From positions 248,001 through 312,000 of the forward strand of contig CAWJNF010000001.1 of NCBI GenBank assembly GCA_963844235.1: a DNA stretch of 64,000 nt. Direction: 5' to 3'. Source of the DNA: CAWJNF01 sp963844235 (GTDB lineage Bacteria > Actinomycetota > Thermoleophilia > Gaiellales > Gaiellaceae). Below, piece by piece: positions 1 to 8,404 of this stretch (position 1 is its first letter; the number at the start of each line of letters is the position of its first letter). The position numbers and the translations under genes are program-made. Below the pieces are notes generated by a model, which did not search any database, was not told the origin of the DNA, and saw only the letters and a program-made list of their open reading frames with translations.

Positions 1-274
1 GGCGGTGATCTTCTCGCCGGAGGCCGAGTGCGTCCACGTCGGAGGCGCCACGCACGGCGGCCGACTCTTTCGGGAGAACGTCCGTGGCCACCTGCGCTTC
101 CTCACGAAGCACCGCGGCGCGCAGGAGGCCGAGCGCGCCCGCCGGTTGATGCTCGCCGCCTTGCGCATGCGCGGGCTCGTATTCCGCGGCGACCGGGGCC
201 GGCAGTACCGCGACGCGGCACGCTGGCTCGCATCGGGCAGCGCACGGACGCTGCTCGAGCGCAGGGCGGCGTGA
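1..274 (+). CDS. Glycosyltransferase (family 2 type), C-terminal fragment
   Basis: The reading frame is open to the left edge, so the gene starts outside the window and only about 90 residues are seen. The segment with a His-Val-Gly-Gly start followed by a run of Arg-rich helices (RENVRGHLRFLTKH) resembles the C-terminal end of rhamnosyltransferase-like GT2 enzymes, where a conserved H-x-G-G motif precedes terminal helices. It lies directly upstream of other polysaccharide genes, 42 bp before the next start. The family call rests on this motif and on context only. Confidence 0.5.
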   Translation, partial: AVIFSPEAECVHVGGATHGGRLFRENVRGHLRFLTKHRGAQEAERARRLMLAALRMRGLVFRGDRGRQYRDAARWLASGSARTLLERRAA

Positions 275-303
275 GCACGGGCGTCACTCGGGACAGGCAT
301 TCC

Positions 304-319
304 TAGAATCGTTGCTGTG
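304..319 (+). promoter_or_regulatory. Leaderless promoter of the ATP-grasp gene
   Basis: TAGAAT at 304-309 lies 7 nt before the GTG start at 317. No ribosome binding site fits in between, so the transcript probably begins at or beside the start codon. Confidence 0.5.
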
Positions 320-1501
320 AGCGCTTCCATGGACGTACGGGCCGGTGGGACCCGCCCCTTGCCCGACGTGACGAGGTATGCCGCAGCGAGCTCGCGGACG
401 CCCGCCGTCGTGGTCGACGTCGGCTGGGTCAACGGGCTCGCCGCGATTCGTACGCTCGGCCGTGGCCGCGTGCCCGTCATCGCGCTCGACCGGCAATCGA
501 GCGCACTCGGGTTTCGCTCCCGCTACGCCCTCGGTCTTGTCTGCCCGGATCCGGTAGAGGACGAGGACGGCTTCGTGGCGCTCCTCGCCGCGGTCGGCGA
601 TGCACTCGGGCGGCCCGCGCCGATCTTCCCGACCCACGACGCGGAGCTGGGCGCCGTCGCGAGGGCGGCGCCGGCGCTCGCAGGGCGGTTCCTCTACCCC
701 TTCCCGCACTGGGAGTCGCTCGAGCGGATCCAGCGCAAGCGGGTTCAGCTGGAGGAGGCTGACGCGGCCGGGGTGCCGATTCCGGCCACGGCATATCCGG
801 AGTCGGCGGCCGAGGCGCTGGCTGCGGCCGAGAGCACGGGCTACCCCGTGCTCGTCAAGCCCTCGGACCCGATCGGCTTCCGCCGGCGCTTCCGCCGGCA
901 GGCGTTTCGCTGCACGACACAGCGCGACCTCGAGCGCGCCTACGCCGACGCGGAGCCGTTTGCGCCGATGGTGCAAGAGCTCATACCGGGTGGCGACGAC
1001 GAGCTCTATACGCTCGGCAGCTACGTCGCCGCCGACGGCGAGCCGCTCGGCCTGTTCTCGGGGCGGAAACTGCGCCAGACGCCCCCGGTCGTCGGCACGT
1101 GCCGGATCGGAGAGGCGGTCTGGGTACCGGAGGTCGTCGACCAGGGGCTGCGGCTGCTCGCGCGACTCGGATTCCACGGCCTCTCGCAGGTCGAGTTCAA
1201 ACGCGACCCCCGCGACGGTCGCTACAAGCTCATGGAGGTCAATCCCCGCCTGTGGCAGTGGCATGGGCTCGCCGCAGCCTGCGGGGTCGACCTCGTCCGC
1301 ATTGCCTACCGCGATCTGACCGGCGACCGTCCCGCACCGGTGCGCACGCACGTGGCCGGGAAGCGCTGGGCGATCACGCTGATGGCAGGCGAGCGGCCGG
1401 CGATTCCGCGACCGCCCTACACCGACGCCGTGCTGGCGCTCGACGATCCCAAGCCGGCGCTCACCCAGATCGCACGCGTCATGCGCCGGGTGCTCGCGTG
1501 A
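317..1501 (+). CDS. ATP-grasp carboxylate-amine ligase-like protein
   Basis: A 394-residue protein of the carbamoyl-phosphate-synthase-like ATP-grasp group. The N-terminal pre-ATP-grasp part begins with a typical beta-strand (VVVDVGWVNGLAAIRTLG). The nucleotide-binding lysine strand YPVLVKPSD is near residue 175, and the metal-binding end motif LMEVNPRLWQWH is near residue 305. Such enzymes join a carboxylate to an amine with ATP. The substrate cannot be read from sequence. It overlaps the next gene by 4 nt (GTGA), so it is coupled to a polysaccharide deacetylase, and this pair probably decorates the glycan made by the downstream genes. The start GTG at 317 is supported by a leaderless -10 box. 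Confidence 0.8.
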   Translation: MSASMDVRAGGTRPLPDVTRYAAASSRTPAVVVDVGWVNGLAAIRTLGRGRVPVIALDRQSSALGFRSRYALGLVCPDPVEDEDGFVALLAAVGDALGRPAPIFPTHDAELGAVARAAPALAGRFLYPFPHWESLERIQRKRVQLEEADAAGVPIPATAYPESAAEALAAAESTGYPVLVKPSDPIGFRRRFRRQAFRCTTQRDLERAYADAEPFAPMVQELIPGGDDELYTLGSYVAADGEPLGLFSGRKLRQTPPVVGTCRIGEAVWVPEVVDQGLRLLARLGFHGLSQVEFKRDPRDGRYKLMEVNPRLWQWHGLAAACGVDLVRIAYRDLTGDRPAPVRTHVAGKRWAITLMAGERPAIPRPPYTDAVLALDDPKPALTQIARVMRRVLA

Positions 1502-2706
1502 ATCCCCCGCCCGACGTGGAGCGCCGTGCGCGTTGGGTTCTCGACACCCTCGGAGCCCGCAACGCCGGGCTCGGCGACGACGTGCCGTACGTCGAGCAGG
1601 CCTGGGAGCGACTGGCCCGGGGCGAGCGGCCTACCGGAGACGACCTCGCGGAGGCCTTCTTCCACCTCGCCCGTGTGGAAGAGGTGAACGGGGAGCGCGA
1701 CCAGCACGGACGCTTCCCCGGCACCGCGAGCTGCCTCGACCCGCTCGACCCACCGGTCGAGCGACTGCGCCGGAAGCTCGGCCTCGAGCCGCCGCGGTGG
1801 GCCGGGGCGCATTTTGCCGTGTGCCTCACGCACGATGTCGACACGCCCTGGCGATGGACGCCGATCGGAATGCGGGGCGCTGCGGCGCGACTGCGTGACT
1901 CCGCGCGTGCGGGCCACGGCCGCCAGACCGCGCGGGAGGCGCGCGCGCTCGCCGCGGTGCCGCTCCACAAGCTGCGGGGAACGGACCCGAACTGGCGCTT
2001 CGAGCGCATCCTACGGATCGCGCAGGCACGCGGCGTGGCGCATACCTTCTACCTCATGGCCGGCCATCGCCATCCGGCGGACGGCGCGGCACCGCACGTG
2101 TACGACCGGCTGCGCCCGCGCCTCGTGGAGGCCCTCCTCGCCGGTGGAGCCGAGATCGGGTTGCATGGCAGCTATACGGCGGCGGACGACCTCGGCCGGC
2201 TCGCCGAGGAGAAGCGCGTGCTCGAGTCGCTGGCCGGCCCCCTCGCGGGTCATCGCTACCACTACCTGCGCGTCGACCCGCACCGGAACCTGGCGCCTCT
2301 CGCCGAGCTCGGTTTCCGCTACGACACGAGCCTCGGGTTCTCCGACCTGCCCGGCTTCCGCGCCGGCATCGCACACCCGTTTCGTCCCTGGGACGCGGCA
2401 CGCGAGCGCCCCGCCGACCTGATCGAGATCCCGTTGGCTGTCATGGACGTGACCCTCGCCGAGGAGCGCTATCTCGGGCTCTCGGCGCAGGCAGCAGAGC
2501 GCATGCTGCTCGACCTCGTTGCCTGGGCGGCGCAGCGCGGCGGCGGCTTCGCCGTCCTCTGGCACAACGATCGCTTCGACCCTGGCACGTCGCGCGGCTG
2601 GGATCGCTTGTTCTTCCGCTTCATCGATGCCGTCCGAGCCAGCGGGGGAGTATGCATCTCCGCTCGTGACCTCGCCGAGGAGGCCGCTGCGTGGCTCGCC
2701 GCTTAG
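1498..2706 (+). CDS. Polysaccharide deacetylase family protein (NodB-like)
   Basis: 402 residues starting at GTG 1498, overlapping the ATP-grasp stop codon by 4 nt. The first 105 residues form an extra domain. After it comes the NodB-type core: the metal-binding T-H-D-V-D near residue 110, a G-L-H-G-S motif near residue 221, and a late W-H-N-D segment. NodB-fold enzymes remove acetyl groups from GlcNAc-containing polymers, using an Asp and two His to hold a metal. The core contains a longer insertion than classical chitin deacetylases, as in the membrane-free versions common in actinobacterial glycan loci. No signal peptide is seen, so a cytoplasmic role on lipid-linked precursors is likely (inference). 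Confidence 0.8.
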   Translation: MNPPPDVERRARWVLDTLGARNAGLGDDVPYVEQAWERLARGERPTGDDLAEAFFHLARVEEVNGERDQHGRFPGTASCLDPLDPPVERLRRKLGLEPPRWAGAHFAVCLTHDVDTPWRWTPIGMRGAAARLRDSARAGHGRQTAREARALAAVPLHKLRGTDPNWRFERILRIAQARGVAHTFYLMAGHRHPADGAAPHVYDRLRPRLVEALLAGGAEIGLHGSYTAADDLGRLAEEKRVLESLAGPLAGHRYHYLRVDPHRNLAPLAELGFRYDTSLGFSDLPGFRAGIAHPFRPWDAARERPADLIEIPLAVMDVTLAEERYLGLSAQAAERMLLDLVAWAAQRGGGFAVLWHNDRFDPGTSRGWDRLFFRFIDAVRASGGVCISARDLAEEAAAWLAA

Positions 2707-2772
2707 CCGGCAGCGCGGTGGAAGTCACCGTCACGGGAGCGACGAGGCGTAGGCTCGGCAGAATAGGCGCGT

Positions 2773-4005
2773 ATGCGCCTCCTCATCGTCTCGCTGTACT
2801 GGCCGCCCGCCGGGGGCGCCGGCGTGCAGCGGCCGCTCAAGCTGGCCGGGCACCTCGCCGAGCTCGGCCACGATGTCCACGTCCTTGCCCCGGATGATCC
2901 GAAGTGGCTGCATCGGGACGACTCGCTGACGGTGCCCGAAGCCGTGACGGTTCATCGCTGCAGGAACGTCGGCCCGAGGGCACGGCGACCGGCAGAGGAG
3001 CTCGCACGGACACACGGCCTCGATCGCGCTCTTCTGCGTGCAGAGCTGGGCCTCCGTGGGCTGCTCGTCCCGGACGCGAGCGTGCTCTGGGAAGCGACCG
3101 CCGCGCCGATGGCGGTCCGCCTCGTCCGACGGCATCGGATCGAGGCCGTGATCACGACGTCGCCGCCCGGCTCCGTTCACCTTTCAGGCTTCGCTGCGAA
3201 GCGCGCCACCGGCGCCCGCTGGGTCGCCGATCTCCGCGACTCGCTCGTCCAGCACGCCCACCGGCGGCACGAGATCCGCGGCGAGCGCTCCCTCGCAAGG
3301 CTCGTTGCCCGCCACGCCGACGCGGTCGTATGCGTGTCCGAGGCGATCGCCGGCGAGATGCAGGCGCTTGCTCCTCGTGGCACCGTCCGCGTGATCGCCA
3401 ACGGCTGCGACTTCGACGACTTCGACGCGCTGCCCTACCGGCCGGGGAGGCGCTTCCGGATCACGCACGCCGGCAGCTTCTTCGGCCGACGTGACCCGAG
3501 GCCGTTCCTCGACGCGCTGGCGCGCACGAGCGCAGACGTCGTTGCTCGCTTCGTGGGGGACTTCCGCGAGCGCGACCGGCAGCACGCTGAGCGGCTCGGC
3601 CTCGGGGATCGGCTGGAGCTCGTGCCGTACCTCCAACGGCCGGAGGCGCTCGCGCTCCAACGCGACTCGGAGGCCTTGCTGCTGCTCATCCCCGAGGCCG
3701 ACGGCCGAGGGCGCGGTGTCCTGTCCGGGAAGGTGTTCGAGTACCTGGCCGCGGAACGGCCGATCCTCGCCTGCGTACCACCGGACGGCGAGGCGGCGGC
3801 GCTGCTTCGCGACACCAACGCCGGTGTCGTCGTGCCGGCAGATGACAGGGATGCGATCGCGGCGGCCCTGTGCGAGTTGGCCGGGCGCTGGCGAGCCGGG
3901 GAGCTGAACGGGACGCCGCTCTCGCCGGAATGGCGAGCCAGCCTCTCCCGGCGCACACGTGCCGAGGAGTACGCAGCGCTGCTCGAGGAGGTCGTGGCCG
4001 GATGA
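2773..4005 (+). CDS. Glycosyltransferase family 4 (GT-B fold)
   Basis: 410 residues. The N-terminal donor-side opening MRLLIVSLYWPPAGGAGVQR with its glycine-rich loop is typical of GT4 enzymes. The C-terminal Rossmann half contains the S-G-K-V-F-E-Y-L-A-A nucleotide-sugar motif near residue 319. It transfers a sugar from an activated donor to the growing lipid-linked oligosaccharide, and the sugar is unknown. The start ATG 2773 has a CAGAAT box 8 nt upstream (2759-2764). Its stop codon overlaps the next gene by 4 nt (ATGA). Confidence 0.85.
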   Translation: MRLLIVSLYWPPAGGAGVQRPLKLAGHLAELGHDVHVLAPDDPKWLHRDDSLTVPEAVTVHRCRNVGPRARRPAEELARTHGLDRALLRAELGLRGLLVPDASVLWEATAAPMAVRLVRRHRIEAVITTSPPGSVHLSGFAAKRATGARWVADLRDSLVQHAHRRHEIRGERSLARLVARHADAVVCVSEAIAGEMQALAPRGTVRVIANGCDFDDFDALPYRPGRRFRITHAGSFFGRRDPRPFLDALARTSADVVARFVGDFRERDRQHAERLGLGDRLELVPYLQRPEALALQRDSEALLLLIPEADGRGRGVLSGKVFEYLAAERPILACVPPDGEAAALLRDTNAGVVVPADDRDAIAAALCELAGRWRAGELNGTPLSPEWRASLSRRTRAEEYAALLEEVVAG

Positions 4006-5414
4006 CCGCGGCCGCCGTCAGCACGCTCGCGCGGCCGCGGACCGGGGTCCGCAGCGGACAGCTCCTCGATGTTCTCCTCTTCGCGAGCGTCTTCACCATC
4101 ACGTTCGCGAAGGTGCGCTGGTCGGCAGGCGGCGCCGACGTCAACATCTCGGACGTCCTCGCCCTCCTCTTCGTCGCGACGTTCGCGGTCCATCGCGTCG
4201 GTCGTGGCGAGCGCCGGATCCCCCACACGGCGGCGGTGCTGCTCGTCTTCTTCGCGCTCTTCTCCGCTGTCTACCTGGCCGGCTTCTTCAGTCTCGAGAC
4301 GACGGCGGAACGCGACCTGTTCGCGAAGGGCATGGTGAAGTTCGCCATCCACTTCCTCCTCCTCGTAACGGCGGTTGCCCATCTGGCCGTGCGCTCCGAG
4401 GCCTTCTACTGGCGCACGCTGGCGTGGTTCGTCGGCGGGCTGGTCGCCAATGGCGTCTACGGGCTTCTCCAGCTCGCGGTGGCCGAGACGTCTGGCCGTA
4501 ATCTCGATGAATCGGTTCTCGGCGCGATAGGCTCTTACCAGCGCGGCGGCATCAACGTGTACGGGGCGGTAGGTGGTGAGAACGTCTATCGCACGAACGC
4601 CCTCACGCTGGATCCGAACCACCTCGGGATCATGCTAATGGTGCCTCTGCTCGTGCTGCTTCCGATCTATCTGCGGCTCGAGCGAGGCCACCGGCTGCGG
4701 ACACCGCTGGCGCTCGTGCTCGCGTTCCTCGCGGTCGTGGAGCTCACCACGCTCTCGCGCAGCGGGCTGCTCGGGCTCGCGGTCGGGCTGATCGTGCTCG
4801 CAATCCCATACGGGCGCCGGCTTCTCTCCCTGCGCGTGCTCGTCCCGCTGCTCCTCGCGGCCGGCGTCGTCGCCGTGGTCGTCGCTCAGCGAACGGGCTT
4901 CTTCGAGACCGTGCTTCGCTCGCGAACCAGCGTCGGCGGGGGCTCGACGCGGGTCCATCTCGAGATCTACGAGCTGCTACCGCCGGTGATCGGGGAACAG
5001 CCCCTTTTCGGGCTCGGCCTGAACACGTTCTCGCAGTACTACGAGTTCGTCACGGGCAAGACGAACTGGGGGCCGCACTCCTACTACGTCGCGCTGCTGA
5101 CCGAGACAGGGATCGTGGGGACGGCGCTCTTCCTCGCGTACCTCGTCTACCTGTTCCGCCGCCTCGGTGCGCTTCGCCGGCTCGGCCGGCGGCTGGCCGA
5201 AGTCGGAGATGCTGCCGCAGCTCGTGTGCGGCCGCTCGGCTGGGGGCTGACGGCGGCTCTCATCGGCACGCTCGTCGCGAACGTCTTCTACCTGACCATG
5301 CAGATGTACTACTTCTTCGTCCTCGCCATGCTCGCGTTCGCGGCGCCCATCGTCTTCGGGCGGCGCCTGCCCGCAGAGGAGCGACCCGAGTTGATCTACG
5401 ATCGCCCCCGATGA
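4002..5414 (+). CDS. O-antigen ligase/polymerase-type membrane protein
   Basis: 470 residues, starting at ATG 4002 inside the preceding stop (ATGA). At least ten hydrophobic segments are visible. A large extracytoplasmic loop with G-L-G-L-N-T-F near residues 335-345 and W-G-P-H-S-Y-Y-V-A-L resembles the Wzy_C/O-antigen-ligase signature, where the H in P-H-N/S is characteristic. Such proteins polymerise or ligate undecaprenyl-linked repeat units on the outer face of the cytoplasmic membrane. Its place among glycosyltransferases and before a Wzz-type gene supports a polymerase role. It overlaps the next gene by 4 nt. Confidence 0.85.
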   Translation: MTAAAVSTLARPRTGVRSGQLLDVLLFASVFTITFAKVRWSAGGADVNISDVLALLFVATFAVHRVGRGERRIPHTAAVLLVFFALFSAVYLAGFFSLETTAERDLFAKGMVKFAIHFLLLVTAVAHLAVRSEAFYWRTLAWFVGGLVANGVYGLLQLAVAETSGRNLDESVLGAIGSYQRGGINVYGAVGGENVYRTNALTLDPNHLGIMLMVPLLVLLPIYLRLERGHRLRTPLALVLAFLAVVELTTLSRSGLLGLAVGLIVLAIPYGRRLLSLRVLVPLLLAAGVVAVVVAQRTGFFETVLRSRTSVGGGSTRVHLEIYELLPPVIGEQPLFGLGLNTFSQYYEFVTGKTNWGPHSYYVALLTETGIVGTALFLAYLVYLFRRLGALRRLGRRLAEVGDAAAARVRPLGWGLTAALIGTLVANVFYLTMQMYYFFVLAMLAFAAPIVFGRRLPAEERPELIYDRPR

Positions 5415-6595
5415 GGGTCCTCGACGTCGGCCCGTTCATCGCCTACCCTCCGCGCCGGGGGCGGGCGGCTCGCGCCTACGGGCTCCTCCTGGCGCTGTCG
5501 GCGAAGCACGACGTGCGTCACTTCGGCCGAGAGCCGCGCCCGCTTGTCTCGCGCGTCCCGCCGCTCGAAGAAGTGCCCGTGACCCCGATGTTCCGCGTCT
5601 TCCGGTGCCGCTATCCGCTCGGCGGCCGGTCGGTCGACTGGCTCGTGCGGCATGAGCCCCGCCGCGACCTCAAGGAGACGGCGGCGCGGCGTTTCAGCTG
5701 TCCGAAGCGCTTTCGCGAGCTGCTGGAATGGGCGGATGTCGTCGTCGCCGAGGATCCCGTGGAGCTCGCGCTCGTCCGCCGCGAGCGGCCCAATGCCCGC
5801 ATCGTGTTCGCCTCGCATGACGCCGGCGACCCGGTCACCGTGTCGGCGGCGGGTTACGACCCGGCTGCGCAGGCGCTCGCGTCGGTGCCGCTCGTCATCG
5901 TGAAGAGCAGCGCCGGTCGCGACGAGCTGGCCAGCCGCTACTCCTTCGACGAAGCGCGGGTCGCGGTCGTGCCGAACGGGGTCCACCCTGAGCTCTTCCG
6001 TCCCGCCGAGCCGGGCGACCGCGAGGCGCTTCGCCGTGAGCTGGGACTGCCGGCCGGGCGGCTCGTCGCGGTGTCGGCCGGCGACTCGCCCTCGGGCCGG
6101 GCCGCGCTGGCCTGGGTGCGCCGGCTCGCGCCGGCGGCCGACGGGCTGACGTTCCTCGTCGTGGGGGCGGCGGCCCGCCCCGAGCGGAGCCGTAACCTCG
6201 TCGCCACCGGCCAGGTGCGCGATACCTTCCCGTACCTGCGTGCAGCCGATCTCGCGCTCTGCCCGCTGGAGAGGCGTCGTGGCGGACCTCTTGGTCTGCT
6301 CGAGCCGCTCGCGTGCGGACTGCCCACGGTCACGTTCGCGGAGCCGCTCGCCGGTACCGCGCTTCGTCACGGCGAACACGTCGTCGTCGTGGACAAGAGC
6401 CAACGGGCTTTGCTGGCCGCGCTCACGCAGCTTGCCGGGGACGTCGATCTCGGCGCGAAGCTCGCGTCGGCCGCCCGGGCGCACGTCGTCGAGCGCCATA
6501 CGTGGCAGGGCTCCGCCGCTCGCCTGCAGGACGAGTTGATGGCCCTCGTGGAGGGGCGGACCAGCACACTCGGCGGTCGAGTGGCAGCCTCCTAA
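5411..6595 (+). CDS. Glycosyltransferase family 4
   Basis: 394 residues, start ATG 5411 overlapping the polymerase stop. The GT-B fold is indicated by the N-terminal G-P-F-I-A-Y-P-P-R-R-G-R-A-A-R loop, by VAVVPNGV-P-E-L-F at mid-protein (near residue 190), and by the donor-site motif P-L-G-L-L-E-P-L-A-C-G-L-P near residue 297. The conserved E of this last motif contacts the donor sugar in the family. It is one of at least four glycosyltransferases of this locus. Donor and acceptor cannot be assigned. Confidence 0.85.
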   Translation: MRVLDVGPFIAYPPRRGRAARAYGLLLALSAKHDVRHFGREPRPLVSRVPPLEEVPVTPMFRVFRCRYPLGGRSVDWLVRHEPRRDLKETAARRFSCPKRFRELLEWADVVVAEDPVELALVRRERPNARIVFASHDAGDPVTVSAAGYDPAAQALASVPLVIVKSSAGRDELASRYSFDEARVAVVPNGVHPELFRPAEPGDREALRRELGLPAGRLVAVSAGDSPSGRAALAWVRRLAPAADGLTFLVVGAAARPERSRNLVATGQVRDTFPYLRAADLALCPLERRRGGPLGLLEPLACGLPTVTFAEPLAGTALRHGEHVVVVDKSQRALLAALTQLAGDVDLGAKLASAARAHVVERHTWQGSAARLQDELMALVEGRTSTLGGRVAAS

Positions 6596-6600
6596 CCCGG

Positions 6601-7725
6601 ATGCGCAAGGCGCTCTTCTGGGGTGGTCTCGGAGCGATCGCCTGGACACACCTGGGCTATCCGGCGCTGGCGGGCGTCCTCGCTCGGCTGCTCCCACGGC
6701 CCGTTCGCAAACGTGACGTGACGCCAGGTGTGTCCCTCATCGTGGCTGCGCACGACGAGGAGGCGGTCATCGCCCGGCGTGTCGAGAACCTGCTGGCGCT
6801 CGACTACCCGCCCGAGCTCGCCGACATCGTCGTCGCTTCCGACGCCTCGTCGGACGCTACCGATGAGATCGTCGAGCGGATCACCGCCCGCGAGCCCCGC
6901 GTGCGCCTCCTTCGCTGCTCCAGGGGCGGCAAGGTGGCAGCTCAGGACGAGGCAGTCCGCCGGACCTCGAGGGAGATCGTCGCCTTCTCGGATGCGAACG
7001 CGACCTGGGCTCCGGACACCCTGCGGAAGCTCGTCCGCAGCTTCGCCGATCCTGACGTCGCGTACGTATGCGGGCAGGTTCGGCTCGAGCGGCCCGACGG
7101 AACCAATCGTGAGGGCGCGTACTGGCGCTACGAGCTCTGGCTCAGGGAACGGGAGTCCGCGCTCGGCTCGATCACCGGCGGCAACGGTGCGGTCTACGCG
7201 GTGCGTCGCAGCGACTACGTGGAGGTCGATCCGCGCTTCGGGCACGACCTTTCGCTGCCGTACCTCATGGCGCAGCGCGGCCGCCGGGCGGTGTACGAGC
7301 CGGACGCGCATTCCTTCGAGAAGCCTTCGCGGGATCTCGAGGACGAATACCGGCGCAAGGTGCGCATGTTCGAGCATTGCTGGCTGATGCTCCTGCGAGG
7401 AGGGATGCTGCGCGGCGTGGACAGCCTGTACCGGCTCGAGCTCGTGTCCCACCGCGTGTTGCGCTACGGCAGCGGCATGGCCCATCTGGCGCTGCTTCTG
7501 GGCAGTGTCGGTCTCGCCCATCGCGGTGGTGTCTACCGGGCGGTGCTTGCGGCGCAGCTGGCCGGGCTCGGCCTTGCCGCGGCGGGGCGCCTGCGGGCGC
7601 CGGTGCCGGGCGCCGGCCTCGCGCTCTACTACGTACTCGTCACGGAAGCGACGGTGGTCGCGCTGCTACGGACGCTGCGCGGGAGTGTGCCCCCGGTCTG
7701 GGAGAAGGCCGAGGGCACGCGATGA
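6601..7725 (+). CDS. Glycosyltransferase family 2, membrane-associated
   Basis: 374 residues. ATG 6601 is chosen because translation then opens with a short hydrophobic helix and the GT-A core follows at the usual distance. SLIVAAHDEEAVI starts near residue 43, an acidic DAN motif near residue 131 lies at the DxD-equivalent site, and GHDLSLP near residue 213 is at the position of the catalytic acidic residue. C-terminal hydrophobic segments from about residue 290 suggest membrane anchoring, as in processive or lipid-carrier GT2 enzymes. It lies 5 nt downstream of the preceding gene and is followed by an unusual duplicated start region at 7721-7760. Confidence 0.85.
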   Translation: MRKALFWGGLGAIAWTHLGYPALAGVLARLLPRPVRKRDVTPGVSLIVAAHDEEAVIARRVENLLALDYPPELADIVVASDASSDATDEIVERITAREPRVRLLRCSRGGKVAAQDEAVRRTSREIVAFSDANATWAPDTLRKLVRSFADPDVAYVCGQVRLERPDGTNREGAYWRYELWLRERESALGSITGGNGAVYAVRRSDYVEVDPRFGHDLSLPYLMAQRGRRAVYEPDAHSFEKPSRDLEDEYRRKVRMFEHCWLMLLRGGMLRGVDSLYRLELVSHRVLRYGSGMAHLALLLGSVGLAHRGGVYRAVLAAQLAGLGLAAAGRLRAPVPGAGLALYYVLVTEATVVALLRTLRGSVPPVWEKAEGTR

Positions 7726-7760
7726 AACGAGTCTTCGATCGATGAAACGCGTTCTCGATG
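7721..7760 (+). repeat. Tandem duplication of the sugar-transferase start region
   Basis: Two adjacent 20-bp units (7721-7740 and 7741-7760) match at 16 positions. Each contains ATGAAACG and a downstream TCGAT. The first unit encodes a 7-codon frame (MKRVFDR) that stops in the ATGA overlapping the true start at 7742 (MKRVLDV). The duplication therefore makes a mini-leader coupled to the gene. Confidence 0.7.
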
Positions 7761-8353
7761 TGACGCTCGCGGCCGTTACGCTTACGCTCGCGAGCCCGCT
7801 GCTAGCCCTCTCGGCCGTGGCGATCAAGCTCGAGGATCGAGGGCCGGCGCTGTTCCGGCAGACGCGGGTAGGGCTCGGTGGGCGCGAGTTCGGCATTCTC
7901 AAGCTGCGGACGATGGTGGTCGGCGCCGAGAGCACCGGTGCCGGGCTCGCCGTGAACCGGGGAGACTCCCGCATCACCCGTGTCGGCCGCGTGCTGCGGC
8001 GGCTTTCGATCGACGAGCTCCCCCAGCTGTGGAACGTGCTTGCCGGCGACATGAGCGTCGTCGGGCCGCGTCCCACCGTCGGCTGGCAGGTCGAGCGCTA
8101 CACGGAACGGCAGCGCCGCAGGCTCGACGTGCTGCCCGGCATCACGGGCTGGGCTCAGGTGAACGGCCGCGCTTCGCTGCCGTGGGACGAGCGGATCGAG
8201 CTCGACGTGTGGTACGTCGAGCACGCGAGCCTCTGGCTCGACCTGAAGATCCTCGCGCGTACGCCGCTGGCGCTCTTCGCGGGAACCTACAAGGGCGAGA
8301 CCGGTGGCTGGAGGCCGGAGCCCCCCGGGCGGGCCGGTCCACGGTCGCACTGA
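7742..8353 (+). CDS. Undecaprenyl-phosphate sugar phosphotransferase (initiating transferase)
   Basis: 203 residues, the single-domain form of the polyprenyl-phosphate hexose-1-phosphate transferase family (WcaJ/WbaP catalytic domain). One N-terminal hydrophobic helix (residues about 5-25) is followed by the family signatures F-R-Q-x-R-V-G, K-L-R-T-M, S-I-D-E-L-P-Q-L-W-N-V, G-D-M-S-V-V-G-P-R-P and P-G-I-T-G-W-A-Q-V-N-G-R. It moves a sugar-1-phosphate onto undecaprenyl phosphate and so starts repeat-unit assembly on the inner membrane face. The start at 7742 fits the family N-terminus. Confidence 0.92.
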   Translation: MKRVLDVTLAAVTLTLASPLLALSAVAIKLEDRGPALFRQTRVGLGGREFGILKLRTMVVGAESTGAGLAVNRGDSRITRVGRVLRRLSIDELPQLWNVLAGDMSVVGPRPTVGWQVERYTERQRRRLDVLPGITGWAQVNGRASLPWDERIELDVWYVEHASLWLDLKILARTPLALFAGTYKGETGGWRPEPPGRAGPRSH

Positions 8354-8387
8354 CCGGGTTGCGTTCGGGGCCGCCGGGAACGGCTGC

Positions 8388-8404
8388 TACAGTCGGCGGC
8401 CGTG
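8388..8404 (+). promoter_or_regulatory. Leaderless promoter of the Wzz-type gene
   Basis: TACAGT (8388-8393) is followed by 8 nt and the GTG start at 8402. This suggests that the Wzz-type gene can be transcribed separately from the upstream operon. Confidence 0.45.

Noticed and set aside
3435..4622. 395-codon minus-strand frame opposite the polymerase and glycosyltransferase
   Set aside because: Antisense shadow, and the plus-strand genes have clear domains and coupling.
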